Notes: generated from the letters alone by a model not told the origin. Shown: positions 8,755 through 17,015, numbered from the stretch's first letter. The stretch is 25,000 nt of DNA from Prorocentrum cordatum (GCA_963575745.1 CAUYUJ010019866.1:1-25000), one strand, 5' to 3'. Made by a program: numbers and translations.

Positions 8755-8895
8755 CTATTCTCGGAACTTCAACACCACGAATCAACTTGATTGCTGCGTC
8801 TTGACGACCCTGAATCGTGTCAGAACACCATCCCTGGGACTTCGAAACAGCGAATGAACGTAACTGTTGCGCCCTCACAATTCTGAATCGCTCCA
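8755..8895. repeat. Two degenerate units of 73 bp
   Basis: The GGAACTTC region at 8764 matches GGGACTTC at 8837, with similar order downstream (TTGCTGCG/GTTGCGCC, CTGAATCG). The period is 73 bp. It lies just upstream of the 83-bp array and may be an older relative. Confidence 0.6.
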
Positions 8896-8924
8896 AAACG
8901 CAATGTCTGGTGCGCTAACCATGG

Positions 8925-9290
8925 GAATCTGCGAAACTCTTGTGCGTGTGTCAAACCGAGCGTGCGCGGCGACAAAGCGAGAGCCACATTCTGAAAACGG
9001 CCCGTCCTCGACCCGTGAAACTACTGCAATTTGTCAAGACAAATGCGCGCAGCGACAAAGCGAGAGCCACATTTTGAAATCGGCCTGCCCTCAATCCGCG
9101 AAACTCCAGCTAATTTTACAAACACATGCTTGCGGCGCGAAAGCGAGAGCCACATTTTGAAAACGACCCGCCCTCAATCCGTGAAGCTCTTGCAAATTGT
9201 TTAAACGAATGCGCACGGCGTTCAAGCGATAGCCACGTTTTGAAAACCACCCGCCCTCCATGTGTGAAACTGTTGGCAATGTTTGAGGTT
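8925..9290. repeat. 83-bp tandem array, four to five units
   Basis: The core GCGAGAGCCACATTTTGAAA and following (C/G)CCCTCAATCCG(C/T)GAA recur with phase points 8981, 9064, 9147 and 9230, an exact 83-bp period. Divergence between units is 15-25% by eye. Frames rotate (83 is not a multiple of three), so it is not coding. Confidence 0.9.
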
Positions 9291-9393
9291 CAGGATCATC
9301 AATGGTAAGGAAGTCTCAAGAGAAACGGCCGGCCCGCCCTTTCGACCAGCCCCGGGGCGCGACAGGGAGGAGATATTTAGAAGGAAAAGAATG

Positions 9394-9650
9394 GAGAATG
9401 AGGAGGAGGAGGAGGAGGAGAAGAAGGAGGAGCAGGAGCAGGAGGAGGAGGAGACGGAGGAGGAGGGAGGAGGAGAATGAGCAGGTGGAGGTGGAGGGGG
9501 AGAAGGTGTAGGAGGTCGCCGAGGTCGAGGAGTTGGAGGAGGAGGAGGAGAAGGACGACGAACAGTGTAAGAGAAGGCAGAAGCAGGAGAGGAGGAGGAG
9601 AGGAGGAGGAGAGGAGGAGGAGGAGGAGGAGGGGGAGGAGTATATCGAGG
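9394..9650. repeat. GGA-rich purine tract
   Basis: Long interrupted GGA/GAA/GGT tract with near-pure parts at 9394-9420 and 9600-9640. There is no credible gene; ORFs here are Glu/Arg or Ser/Pro low complexity. Confidence 0.9.
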
Positions 9651-9922
9651 AGGACCGAGACCAGTTTTCCTCAGGACCTGAAGCTGATAGGTCGCCGATA
9701 GAGCCTCGATAGCAACCGCACGCTCCTGGGCGAACCGGAGGCCAAGGACCTGGCGATGAATGGGCGATTGGGGGTCGTTGCTTCGCCCCCTGGGCCAGTC
9801 CACCCCTGCCGTTACCCCCGAGGACCTCTTCCCTCCAGGAGGAAGGGGAGGTTGTCAGGGGGGGGGGGGGGAAGAACAGGACCCGTTTCCCTCAGCACCC
9901 CCTGGTCCTCGATCCTCGAGCC

Positions 9923-9952
9923 TCGAACCCCGAACCCCGAACCCCGAACCTC
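9923..9952. repeat. Short heptamer repeat (CCCCGAA)n
   Basis: Three to four tandem copies of CCCCGAA. It resembles a telomere-type heptamer in form but differs from the TTTAGGG repeat known for dinoflagellates, so it is recorded only as a simple repeat. Confidence 0.7.
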
Positions 9953-9986
9953 TTTCCACGAGGCCACTGCCCGCCTGCGGCCTTTC

Positions 9987-10103
9987 CTGCGCCGCCACCC
10001 TGCCGTGCGCGGCCGGGCGGGCACCCGCCGGCTTCGCCTCGAGCGGCGGGGTGGCAACCAGGGCGGCGCCGCACGCCGCCGGAGGCGCGCGGGACACCTG
10101 CTC
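9987..10103 (-). CDS. Candidate internal exon, unknown protein
   Basis: Minus strand: an acceptor-like GTGGCCGCAG (10113-10104) is followed by an open frame with about 94% GC third positions and G-rich first positions. It starts EQVSRAPPAACGAALVATPP and continues LEAKPAGARPAAHGRVAAQ. A GA-type donor (CAG then GAAAGG) would end it at 9987 after 39 codons, but the frame stays open further, so the 3' end is uncertain. Ala/Pro-rich; no domain recognised. The plus strand also has open frames here but with poorer codon use. Confidence 0.35.
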
Positions 10104-10194
10104 CTGCGGCCACGCGCAGGGGTGGCCCCGGGGCACGAGTGAGCTCTGGTGCAGCGCGGCTTCGGGAGAGCGGGCGCGAGGGGGGGGGGGCTAC

Positions 10195-10362
10195 CTACCA
10201 GGCCACCCCAACCCAACCCGAAGACCCGAACTTCGCCCGAATTTCGGGTTGGGGAGGGTACGGGTTTCAGATGTGTGTTTTTCCATGTTCCCCGACCCCC
10301 CCCCACACTGGAAATGGAGGGCAAATCGGGGCCTTCGGGTTGGGTTGGGGTGGTTTGGTGGG
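10195..10362. mobile_element. About 168-bp TIR (fold-back) element
   Basis: The left end CCACCCCAACCCAACCCGAA (from 10203) is matched by the reverse complement of TTCGGGTTGGGTTGGGGTGG ending near 10353. Similarity extends outward to about 10195 and 10362. A second inner inverted pair (CCCGAA/TTCGGG) lies in the left half. No target-site duplication could be fixed because the left flank is a G run. There is no ORF of note. Confidence 0.75.
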
Positions 10363-10479
10363 CGGTGGGGAGGCAAGCCCAGGTGCGCAGGCCGCCGCTA
10401 TGGTATCGCCTACGGCGATCGGGGCACCCGGAGATGCGATGCCGTAGGAAGAACCAGCAGCAAAAGAACATCTTGGAAA

Positions 10480-10570
10480 TCGCAACCAGAGCCCTGGACC
10501 CCAAATTCCTGCGGCACTCCTCGAGCAGGATCGATCCGCGAGGGCCCCGGGGGCCCGAAGCCGGGCGAAG
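10480..10570 (+). repeat. Dispersed repeat, copy 1 (others 16100-16205, 23740-23800)
   Basis: Contains AAATCGCAACCAGAGCCCTG and, downstream, GATCGATCCGCGAGGGCCC followed by GGGGGCCCGAAGC. 16100-16205 shares the same order of blocks on the plus strand (GGAAATCAC, GGAGCCCTAGACCC, GGGGCCCGGGGCCCGAAAC). 23740-23800 shares the ATCGATCCGCGAGGGCCC block on the minus strand. Confidence 0.6.
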
Positions 10571-11617
10571 ACGCACGGCGTTCTAACAGCACCCCAAGCC
10601 CGGACACTTTTACGTCGCAGCGCGGCAGAGACAGTCCGCACTCGCGCGCTCGGGCAAGCCGGGTGACGCACCCCAAGCCCACACATGCGATGCCCTGAAT
10701 TTTTCGCCACGGGTTCCCCGAAAGTCCCGACCCTTTCCCCAGGGCTGGCTCCGCATCGCCGGTCGCTTCTCGACGTTGCCAGGGCCCGCCGAGGGCCCCC
10801 CCCGGAGGCCGACAACGGTTTTTTCCACGACGCGAGCATGTCTGGGAGTGGGCCCGCACCAAAGACCCCCCCAGCGAGGGCCCACTCGCACCGCAATGCG
10901 GGATGACGCTCAATAAAAAACGGGAGAGAACGATAAAATTAGCCTGGCGAAGGACCCAACCATATGCAGCTGCGAGTACCGCACGGATATGAGACGAAGG
11001 AGGGGGCACGCAAACTAGGCCCCTCTTCTCATAGGCACCGCGCCACTGCATGGACGAGGCACAGGGCAGCGCGGGCAGGAGGTGGCGGGCGGAGGAGGAG
11101 AGCGCACTGGGGCGAGCCAACACATCAGTATCATCATCGCATCATGAGACCTACTACTGGGCACGCAGGAAGAGGTGACGGAGACGCCGTGTAGATATCG
11201 AAGGCAGGTCAGCAGCGGCAGAAACGAGACGGGGAAGCGCGCGGTCAAGAAGCGATGGGAAGCAGGAGGAGCGAGAGACGAGGGGAGACGTTTTTGCCTC
11301 CAGACCGACAGCGAGCCACGCAGAACGCAGCGCGCAGGCGGCGCCGCGCGAAAGTGCCTGGGAAGTCCTCGCCGACGCGGTCTGGTCATCCCGAGGGAAT
11401 CCCATCGACGCGCGGGGGTTGTCCACTGCGACTCTGAGTCAACGGATAGCGCCCCCGCACTGCGTGGCGAGGCGTGCGAAAATGGCGCGATCTGGGCGAC
11501 ATCCCCCGACAGGCGCCGGCCATCCTCTGGCGAGAAATCCCGACGACGAGCTGGGGTCATCCAAGCGTCAGCGACAACCAGCGCGCGCCGCTGGCTCGTG
11601 CGGGGCCGCTCCACAGG
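10571..11617. other. No gene recognised
   Basis: GC-rich with overlapping ORFs on both strands (a minus frame spans 11123-10410). Codon use and composition do not single out one. 11370-11580 has loosely repeated ATCCC(G/A)(T/A)CGACG-type words. No domain found. Confidence 0.4.
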
Positions 11618-11903
11618 TCAGGCCTCGCGGATGAACTCGCTGAAGCCCAGCTCTCTGGCGAGGGCCGTCGCCTCCCTCCTGCGCCGCTTCGTGCGCGCAG
11701 CAAACTGCCCCAGCTGCTTCCGCAAGCCCTCCGGCGGCCCTGCCAGGAAGAACTCGATGAGCGGCGCCCGCATGAGCAGGAGATCCTCGTGGCGCGTGGC
11801 GCACGAGAGCAGCGCGTAGAGCTCCAGCCACCAGTCGTCGTCCTCCTTCTTGCCGTTCCCGACCTCGTGGCGGCCGCAGTCCAGGATCACGCCTGGGCGG
11901 CGT
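11618..11903 (-). CDS. Terminal exon of an unidentified gene
   Basis: Minus strand: after an acceptor-like CGCCGCCCAG (11913-11904) the frame reads VILDCGRHEVGNGKKEDDDW, then WLELYALLSCATRHEDLLLM and an amphipathic, Arg/Lys-rich helical region, ending GFSEFIREA and TGA at 11620-11618. Codon use is strongly GC3. The joint with the upstream exon is ambiguous inside a CCAGG repeated at both ends of the roughly 160-170 bp intron; joining there restores ACQGVILDCG in frame. No family is recognised. The charged helical C-terminus suggests a protein-binding region, but this is inference. It lies on the same strand as, and downstream of, the kinase gene. Confidence 0.6.
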
Positions 11904-12061
11904 CGGTCGAGGGAGCGGCGCGCAAGACAGCCGACGGCCCAGGGCGAGAGTCCACGGGACCGAGAAGGTCCGGCTGCGGACCGCTCGCGTTCGAAGGGTT
12001 CGGCTGTAGACTGCCCGGTGGCGCCGTTCCCCCGCCCCGCCGCCTTCCCGCATGGTGCGCC
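11904..12061 (-). other. Probable short intron with weak inverted ends
   Basis: The interval of about 160 bp between the two exons has CCAGG at both junctions and a loosely inverted pair of (T/A)ACAGCCGA-like blocks inside (CTACAGCCGAACCC and, inverted, AGACAGCCGACGGCCC). The exact boundaries are ambiguous by several bases; neither GT-AG nor GC-AG keeps the frame perfectly. Confidence 0.35.
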
Positions 12062-12271
12062 CCTGGCACGCCACCGTGGCGATGACCCTGCCGTGTGAAA
12101 ACGGGAAGCCCGTCCGGGTGACCTTGGAGGTGCGGACGGTGAACGGCTCCGACGTGCGGGGCTCGATGAACACCAGCGGGCCCGTGAGGTCCCCGTGAGG
12201 CTGTCGTCGTGGCGCTTCAGGTCGTCCACGATGGGCGCGCCCGCGTACTTTTCCATGCGCACCCAGAACCC
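12062..12271 (-). pseudogene. Upstream exon of the same gene, frame broken by 11-bp duplication
   Basis: Minus strand: an acceptor-like GCTTGCCCCAG is followed from 12271 by GFWVRMEKYAGAPIVDDLKR in one frame, and then, after a shift, by GPLVFIEPRTSEPFTVRTSK and VTRTGFPFSHGRVIATVACQ in another. Both parts have coding-type composition. The shift coincides with a tandem 11-bp duplication (CCCGTGAGG at 12181 and again at 12192, plus strand). Without one copy the two halves would be in one frame. So this is either a recently broken gene, an allele, or an assembly error. No start codon is present; the 5' part would lie beyond the 89-bp repeat array. Confidence 0.55.
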
Positions 12272-12284
12272 CTGGGGCAAGCGC

Positions 12285-12925
12285 GTGTGAGGGGTGTGCC
12301 AAAATGGGGTGGCGGCGGCATGCGAACGCAGTCATTTGGGCCTTAGATGGAGCTCCCTATGGGGCCACGAAACGTGTGAGGGGTGTACCAAAATTGGGCG
12401 GCGGCGGCATGCGGACGCAGCCATTTGGGCCTTCGGTGGAGCTCCCCATGGGGCCACGAAACGTGTAAGGGGTGTGCCGAATATGGGGTGGCGGCGGCAT
12501 GCGGACGCAGCCATTTGGGACTCAGATGGACCTCCCTATGGGGCCACGAAACGTGTGAGGGGTGTACCAAAATTGGGCGGCGGCGGCATGCGGACGCAGC
12601 CATTTGGGCCTTCGGTGGAGCTCCCCATGGGGCCACGAAACGTGTAAGGGGTGTGCCAAAAATGGGGTGGCGGCGGCATGCGGACGCAGCCATTTGGGCC
12701 TTAGATGGAGCTCCCTATGGGGCCACGAAACGTGTGAGGGGTGTGCCAAAATTGGGCGGCGGCGGCATGCGGACGCAGCCATTTGGGCCTTCGGTGGAGC
12801 TCCCTATGGGGCCACGAAACGTGTGAGGGGTGTGCCAAAATTGGGCGGCGGCGGCATGCGGACGCAGCCATTTGGGCCTTCGGTGGAGCTCCCTATGGGG
12901 CCACGAAACGTGTGAGGGGTGTGCC
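12285..12925. repeat. 89-bp tandem array, seven units plus partial, A/B alternating
   Basis: Units start at 12285, 12374, 12463, 12553, 12642, 12732 and 12821, and a partial unit at 12910. Type A (units 1, 3, 5) has ATGGGGTGGCGG with (T/C)AGATGGA; type B (units 2, 4, 6, 7) has ATTGGGCGGCGG with TTCGGTGGA. The order is A-B-A-B-A-B-B, a dimeric higher-order repeat of about 179 bp. The array runs directly into a GAT microsatellite at 12926. The same peptide pattern recurs in rotating frames, so it is not protein-coding. It would sit in an intron or in 5' sequence of the gene at 12271-11618. Confidence 0.97.
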
Positions 12926-13130
<205 letters not shown>

Positions 13131-13364
13131 GGTGAGAGGGCAGCGGGAGGAGGAACGCGGGGCACCGTCTCTTCAAAACGAGGACCCAGCACCACAGGAT
13201 GGTTGGGAAAAAACATATCTTTCTGCTATTTATGCACAACTCTCTGACTGGAGGAGACCGATGAAAAAATAGTTTTCCAGCCCGCGGCCGGTTTTTTCGA
13301 ATCGTCATCCCGGGCGCCGCCGCGTGAACACGACCCCCGGTCATTTATTAATCGCCATCTTCCA

Positions 13365-13553
13365 TTACAGGTGGCCATCCTGCGCCGCGGGCGCCACGAG
13401 CGCCACGGCGGGGGCGGCCGCGGGCTCCTCGCCGCAGAGCGCCAGCGCGAAGAGGCGGCCCAGCTCGCCGCCGGCCAGCTCCCAGCTCCCGGCGGGCGGG
13501 CTGGGGCTGGCGGAGAGCACCACCTCCCCGGAGCGGTCGGCCACTGGCCATCG
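13365..13553 (-). CDS. Exon E: probable last exon of phosphagen kinase gene (C-terminal extension)
   Basis: Minus strand: after GGACGTCCGAG (acceptor, 13564-13554) the frame reads RWPVADRSGEVVLSAS, continues with a Pro/Ala/Gly-rich segment containing ELGRLFALALCGEEP, and ends QDGHL with TAA at 13367-13365, 62 residues in all. GC3 is near 95%. It follows exon D on the same strand; a GC-type donor at the end of D and this acceptor join the two between codons, with CGAG at both junctions. Phosphagen kinases normally end at about the point reached in exon D, so this would be an unusual C-terminal extension. It may instead be the last exon of another gene. No domain is recognised. Confidence 0.5.
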   Translation of the reverse strand, partial: RWPVADRSGEVVLSASPSPPAGSWELAGGELGRLFALALCGEEPAAAPAVALVAPAAQDGHL

Positions 13554-13818
13554 CTCGGACGTCCATTTCCTGTTTTTTTTCGGTTTCGCGCGTGGTTTTT
13601 CTCGAAATGATCAAGGATGCTCCTCGATGGTCCTCGCCGAAGGAAAACTGCACACGTCCGAGCGATGCCAAAGGCCATCGGGTCGGCAGATCGCATCGGA
13701 TCGGCACGCGCGTCGGATCGGCTTGCATTGGCTCCAGAGCCGAAACCGAATCGGACTGGCGGCGCCGGGAGGCACAGCGGCGCCACGCGAGCCTCGTGCC
13801 GCCTAGCAGCGCCGGCAC

Positions 13819-14005
13819 GCGGCGGCGAGCAAGGGGGGAGTGGGCAAGAGAAGGCCCTCTCAGAAGGCGGCAGGGCTTCTCAGAAACCCTCGCGCCTTCT
13901 GAGAAGCTTTCTGTGTCTTAGGGGAAGGCTGAGGAAATTTCTCAGCAGGTCGGGGGACTTCCGAGCCTTCTGAGAAGGCCCGCCCCGCCTCATTTCCCCC
14001 GCCGA
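13819..14005. mobile_element. TIR element family 1, copy 1
   Basis: Starts near GCGGCGGCGAGCAAGGGGGG, with inner arms CTCTCAGAAGGC and GCCTTCTGAGAAGGCC, and ends with a shortened CATTTCCCCCGCCGA. GCAC flanks both sides (13815-13818 and 14007-14010), a possible target-site duplication remnant. It is homologous to 14649-14844 and 17930-18128 and lies in the intron between kinase exons D and E. Confidence 0.85.
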
Positions 14006-14360
14006 AGCACATCGGAGCCGAATCACACCGAGCCGGCCGGAGCCGACATCGAACCGCACCGACCGGACCGAGGTGGGCCCTGCCACCTGAACGAAGATCA
14101 AAAATGGGTCTTACGCGAGATGGCACCGCGACCCTACGCGGTGGCTCACTCGGGCCGCCCGCGCGTCCGGCTACATTGGGAGCGAGGGCGCTCACGCGCG
14201 ACCTTCCGCGGGCAGCTTACGCGCCAATGTCGGGAGACGACCCCGATCTCCGGGGTCGCTCCCCTCGCCACGTACTTTTCGCAGACCCTACGAACAAAAA
14301 CGACTCCGGGGCAAGCCCCTTCTGCAGTCGATCCCCTGCTCGGGTGGTGGGCCCTGCCGC

Positions 14361-14507
14361 CTCGCCCTCGCGGGGCAGCGCGTGGAGGTCCAGGGCCTGC
14401 CCCGCCTCCAGCCGCCGCTCGGCGCGGACCAGCTCGGCCGCCGCCTCCACCGCGCGGTTCACCGCCTCGACGTCGGAGACCCCCAGGCGGTCCCTGGTGG
14501 AGAGCTC
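14361..14507 (-). CDS. Exon D: C-terminal part of phosphagen kinase
   Basis: Minus strand: the acceptor GTTGCCCAG is followed by ELSTRDRLGVSDVEAVNRAV and a long helix ending RRLEAGQALDLHALPREGE, 49 codons. This corresponds to the C-terminal part of creatine/arginine kinases (the xISNxxRLG motif, then the helix up to GQ-x-ID-x-LMP at the end of the family). GC3 is about 97%. The donor is GC (GAG then GCGGCAGG). Eight bases, GGAGCTCT, occur at both the C and D junctions, so the exact splice point is ambiguous within them; a GA donor with this AG acceptor keeps the frame. The acceptor's pyrimidine-rich upstream sequence is a (GTC)n microsatellite. Confidence 0.8.
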
Positions 14508-14514
14508 CTGGGCA

Positions 14515-14573
<59 letters not shown>

Positions 14574-14575
14574 AC
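14515..14575. repeat. (GAC)n microsatellite beside exon D acceptor
   Basis: About 58 bp of nearly pure GAC repeats. On the minus (coding) strand it is (GTC)n, ending only seven or so bases before the exon D acceptor AG. It therefore occupies the position of the polypyrimidine tract. A degenerate CGACGCACGA tail extends to about 14645. Confidence 0.95.
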
Positions 14576-14648
14576 GACGCTCGACGCACGACGCACGACG
14601 CACGACGCACGGCGACGGCGACAACGACGACGCCGACGCGACGACGCC

Positions 14649-14844
14649 AGCCTGGGGGGAAGTGCGAAGGTGCCGGCCTTCTCAGCAGGCTTGCAAGCCC
14701 CCCTGCCTTCTGAAGAAGCGTTCGAAGCCTTCCCCGAAGGCGCATCGAGAATTTCTCAGAAGGCTGGAGGGCTTCCGAGAAGCCCCGCCGCTGCCCGAGA
14801 AGGCCTCCTCCTCCTCCTCGCTTCCCCCCTCCGCTCGCCGCCGA
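14649..14844. mobile_element. TIR element family 1, copy 2
   Basis: The right end CCGCTCGCCGCCGA and inner arms GGCCTTCTCAGCAGGC and CGAGAAGGCC match copies 1 and 3. The left end is shortened (CCTGGGGGGAAGTG). It lies in the intron between kinase exons C and D, just outside the GAC microsatellite. Confidence 0.8.
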
Positions 14845-15264
14845 TCCCGGGCAACCACGTGCGAGGCGCCTTTTTCACGGAAGGGGCGGGGACCTTCCAA
14901 CCGTTGTTGGCTGCGAGCTGGGCTGGGGTCCTGGTGCTCTTCTTGATCTTTTTCCCATCCCTCGGCATCGTCAGGGAACACGGCGAGGTCAGCCCCGGCG
15001 GGGGTGCCCGATGCCCCAGCGTCAAGCAGACCCGTACTCCAAATTCCTCATGAATCGACCCCCCCCCTAAAAAACAGGACCCCCCTCCACATGCGACCTA
15101 ATATTCTGGACCCCCGTGTGGGACGGGGCGCCTCGATAAACCGGACCCCCTAAGCTCCAATCCACAGAAAGCGCCCAAACAAACCGGACCCCCCCAGTCA
15201 CGAAAAAGGCGCCTAAAAATAAACGAACCCGGGGGGCGATGAATAAGGGATTTGGAGGAGGTTT
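14845..15264. other. Intron C-D sequence with GGACCCCC-type repeats
   Basis: From about 15055 to 15235 the motif AACCGGACCCCC or a variant recurs five or six times at irregular spacing, with GGCGCC(T/C)(A/C) upstream of the last three. No gene seen. The earlier part (14845-15050) has unremarkable open frames. Confidence 0.6.
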
Positions 15265-15419
15265 AGGTCGGGCATGTCCCCTTACAGGCGGATTTTGGAC
15301 GAAATATTAAAAATAGTCAAAAAATAATCCTGAGATAATCAAAAATGATTTTAAAATCGTCTACAGACTATGTTTTGAATATTTTTTAATATTCCTCCTG
15401 TAGAGGGACAGGCCCGCCT
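15265..15419. mobile_element. AT-rich TIR element
   Basis: The left end AGGTCGGGCATGTCCC pairs with the reverse complement of GGGACAGGCCCGCCT at the right end. Inside, AATATTAAAAATAGTCAAAA pairs with the right-hand TTTTGAATATTTTTTAATATT region. The core is strikingly A/T-rich in an otherwise GC-rich intron. No clear target-site duplication. There is no coding capacity. Confidence 0.75.
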
Positions 15420-15620
15420 TCGGAGTAGTGTACGGATGCGGCTGCGGATGCAGCGATGCGGGGGTCACGCGCGCCTGGGGCCCTGCAGGGCGGTCGGGCA
15501 CGCGAAAAAAAAAAACGCGAAACGGGCGCGAGCAGCAGCGGGACGGCGCGGCCTGCTGACCGACCTCTCCGGGCCAGGCCCCTGACGACGAGCTGACCGA
15601 ACGTGGGCGCCTGGACACAC

Positions 15621-15868
15621 CAAGTGGCACGGCCCAGGTGCAGCAGACGAAGTGGAAAGTGGAAGAGCTGCGCAAGACGACGACGAGCACGGCAACGACA
15701 CAACGAAGGCCAGGGGTGGGGCTCGAGAACGGTCGCAGAGCCCCAACACGCCCAAGTAGCACTGTCCACGTGCAACAGACATGGTGGAAAATAGAAGAAC
15801 TGCACAGAACGACAACGACCACGGCAACGACACAACGACGACCAGTGGTGGGGTTCGCGAATGGTCGG
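15621..15868. repeat. 132-bp direct tandem duplication
   Basis: CAAGTGGCAC at 15621 and CAAGTAGCAC at 15753 start two units, about 80% identical. Both contain GCACGGCAACGACACAACGA or its close variant. The period of 132 is a multiple of three and several frames stay open on both strands, but the sequence is within the kinase C-D intron and no domain is visible, so I treat it as non-coding. Confidence 0.85.
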
Positions 15869-16099
15869 GGAGACGTAAGACTCGGGTACGGGCGTCTCGG
15901 GTTGGCCTGACGGGGCCATCGGGAAAATGAATAGACCCAGTCTGAATTCTGACGCGCGCTCCCGCTGCAGACATCCCACAAAAACTGAACCGTCAAAATC
16001 CATGATGCGCTCGTCAAAAACGTAGGCGAACCCGAGCCCCGGCGTACTCGAGTCTTTCGCTTCCCCGACATACCATGAGATCCGACGCAGCGAAAAATC

Positions 16100-16205
16100 T
16101 GCAACATCGTAGGAAATCACGCCCGGAGCCCTAGACCCGATCTTTCTGCGCCCTTTTCCGAGCCGGCTCGATATGTGAGGGGCCCGGGGCCCGAAACGAG
16201 GCGAG
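16100..16205 (+). repeat. Dispersed repeat, copy 2 (see 10480-10570)
   Basis: Shares GGAAATC, GGAGCCCTAGACCC, a CGATATGTGAGGGGCCCGG block and GGGCCCGAAAC in the same order as 10480-10570, at roughly 65-70% identity by eye. Just outside, the words ACTCGAGTCT at 16047 and 16263 form a separate short direct repeat. Confidence 0.55.
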
Positions 16206-16300
16206 CACGCCCCGCTCGAGAAAAATTGAAGACGCCAGGATCTCGGGGCAGGTCCCGGCACACTCGAGTCTCACGTTCCCCAAGCAGGGTCACAGAGCTC

Positions 16301-16438
16301 CAGCACGCCCGGCAGCACAGAGCCGCCCTGGCACAGCGCGCCCCGGGCGTACAGCCGCTCGGCCGCGCACCAGCTGCTCAGGGCGCCCCTGTGGCCGCGG
16401 TCGGCGGTGAGCAGCGGCAGCCTCAGCACGACGCTCGC
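16301..16438 (-). CDS. Exon C: phosphagen kinase, catalytic domain
   Basis: Minus strand: after the acceptor CGCCCTCCAG the exon reads ASVVLRLPLLTADRGHRGAL and continues through SSWCAAERLYARGALCQGGS to VLPGVL, exactly 46 codons. In family terms this is the GVHIKLPLL strand and the flexible loop preceding the ISNxxRLG motif. The loop arginine (in YARG) is kept, while the glutamate found in arginine kinases in this loop is not. The exon joins B and D without changing frame. GC3 is about 97%. Upstream on the coding strand is a CCT/GTC-rich tract that serves as the pyrimidine stretch. Its 3' junction carries GGAGCTCT, repeated at the start of exon D. Confidence 0.8.
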
Positions 16439-16443
16439 CTGGA

Positions 16444-16545
16444 GGGCGACGAGGAGGAGGAGGACGACGACGAGGAGGAGAGGGAGGAGGAGGAGAAGGA
16501 GAGGGAGGCGAGGAAAAGGAGGAGGAGGAGGAGGAGGAGGGGAGC
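16444..16545. repeat. GGA/GAC-rich microsatellite beside exon C acceptor
   Basis: Interrupted GGA with GAC and GAGG units. On the coding (minus) strand it is a pyrimidine tract of about 100 bases ending at the exon C acceptor. Confidence 0.92.
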
Positions 16546-16877
16546 AGAAACGCGCCGAACCAGTCGAGCCCAGTGAGACACACATGGATCGACACAGAAT
16601 TCCAGGATTCCAGATACTGTTCCACGTCTCCTGGATTGTCGTCTCCCCCTGTCATGTCCTCTATGTTCCGACATCGTCGTGGAAATCAATGTCTACGCAC
16701 GTCTGTGCTTCACCCATCGCTGCATTGACACTGTGCACGTTTTGCACACTGTGCCTTCGACAGCGTTCGATTGCAATGCGCACTTCCCTCTACTGCTCGT
16801 GCCTGAGGACCCTCTGCGCCGCTGACTTCTTTTTACTGATGTTCTAATGCCTGTGCTCATTTGTCTCTCCTGATCGC
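16546..16877. other. Remainder of intron B-C
   Basis: Lower GC than its surroundings, with no repeat or ORF of note. The intron (16877-16439) begins GCGATC on the minus strand and ends CTCCAG; GGCGA occurs at both junctions. Confidence 0.7.
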
Positions 16878-17015
16878 CCTCAGGCCGGTGCCCGCGTTCA
16901 CGGGGTTGGCGGTGAGGTACCCCAGGCGGTCGCTGCGCGCGAACTGCTGGCCGCCGCGCCGAGCCAGCGAGGCCTCCACGGCCTCCAGCGCCGCCGCGAG
17001 CTCGCGGAATGCGTC
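16878..17015 (-). CDS. Exon B: phosphagen kinase, signature region with Cys replaced by Asn
   Basis: Minus strand: after the acceptor CCCCCTCGAG the exon reads DAFRELAAALEAVEASLARR, then GGQQFARSDRLGYLTANPV and NAGTGLR, exactly 46 codons. The family has (E/D)RLG(Y/F)(L/I)T-x-CP(S/T)N(L/I)GTG(L/V)R here, containing the reactive cysteine that helps position the guanidino substrate. In this copy the aligned residues are A-N-P-V-N-A-G-T, so the cysteine is Asn and the following S/T is Val, while N, GT, the hydrophobic residue and the Arg that binds phosphate are kept. The protein may therefore be inactive or have altered activity. GC3 is near 97%. Confidence 0.85.

Noticed and set aside
9923-9952. 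Interstitial telomere repeat
   Set aside because: The CCCCGAA heptamer differs from the TTTAGGG-type telomere expected for this lineage and is present in only three or four copies.
12285-12925. CRISPR-like array
   Set aside because: Repeats are contiguous with no unique spacers, and unit length and eukaryotic context do not fit.
15361-16261. Long minus-strand ORFs of 248 and 291 codons in the kinase C-D intron
   Set aside because: They cross the AT-rich TIR element, the 132-bp duplication and a dispersed repeat, and lie between two exons that join in frame; no domain is visible.
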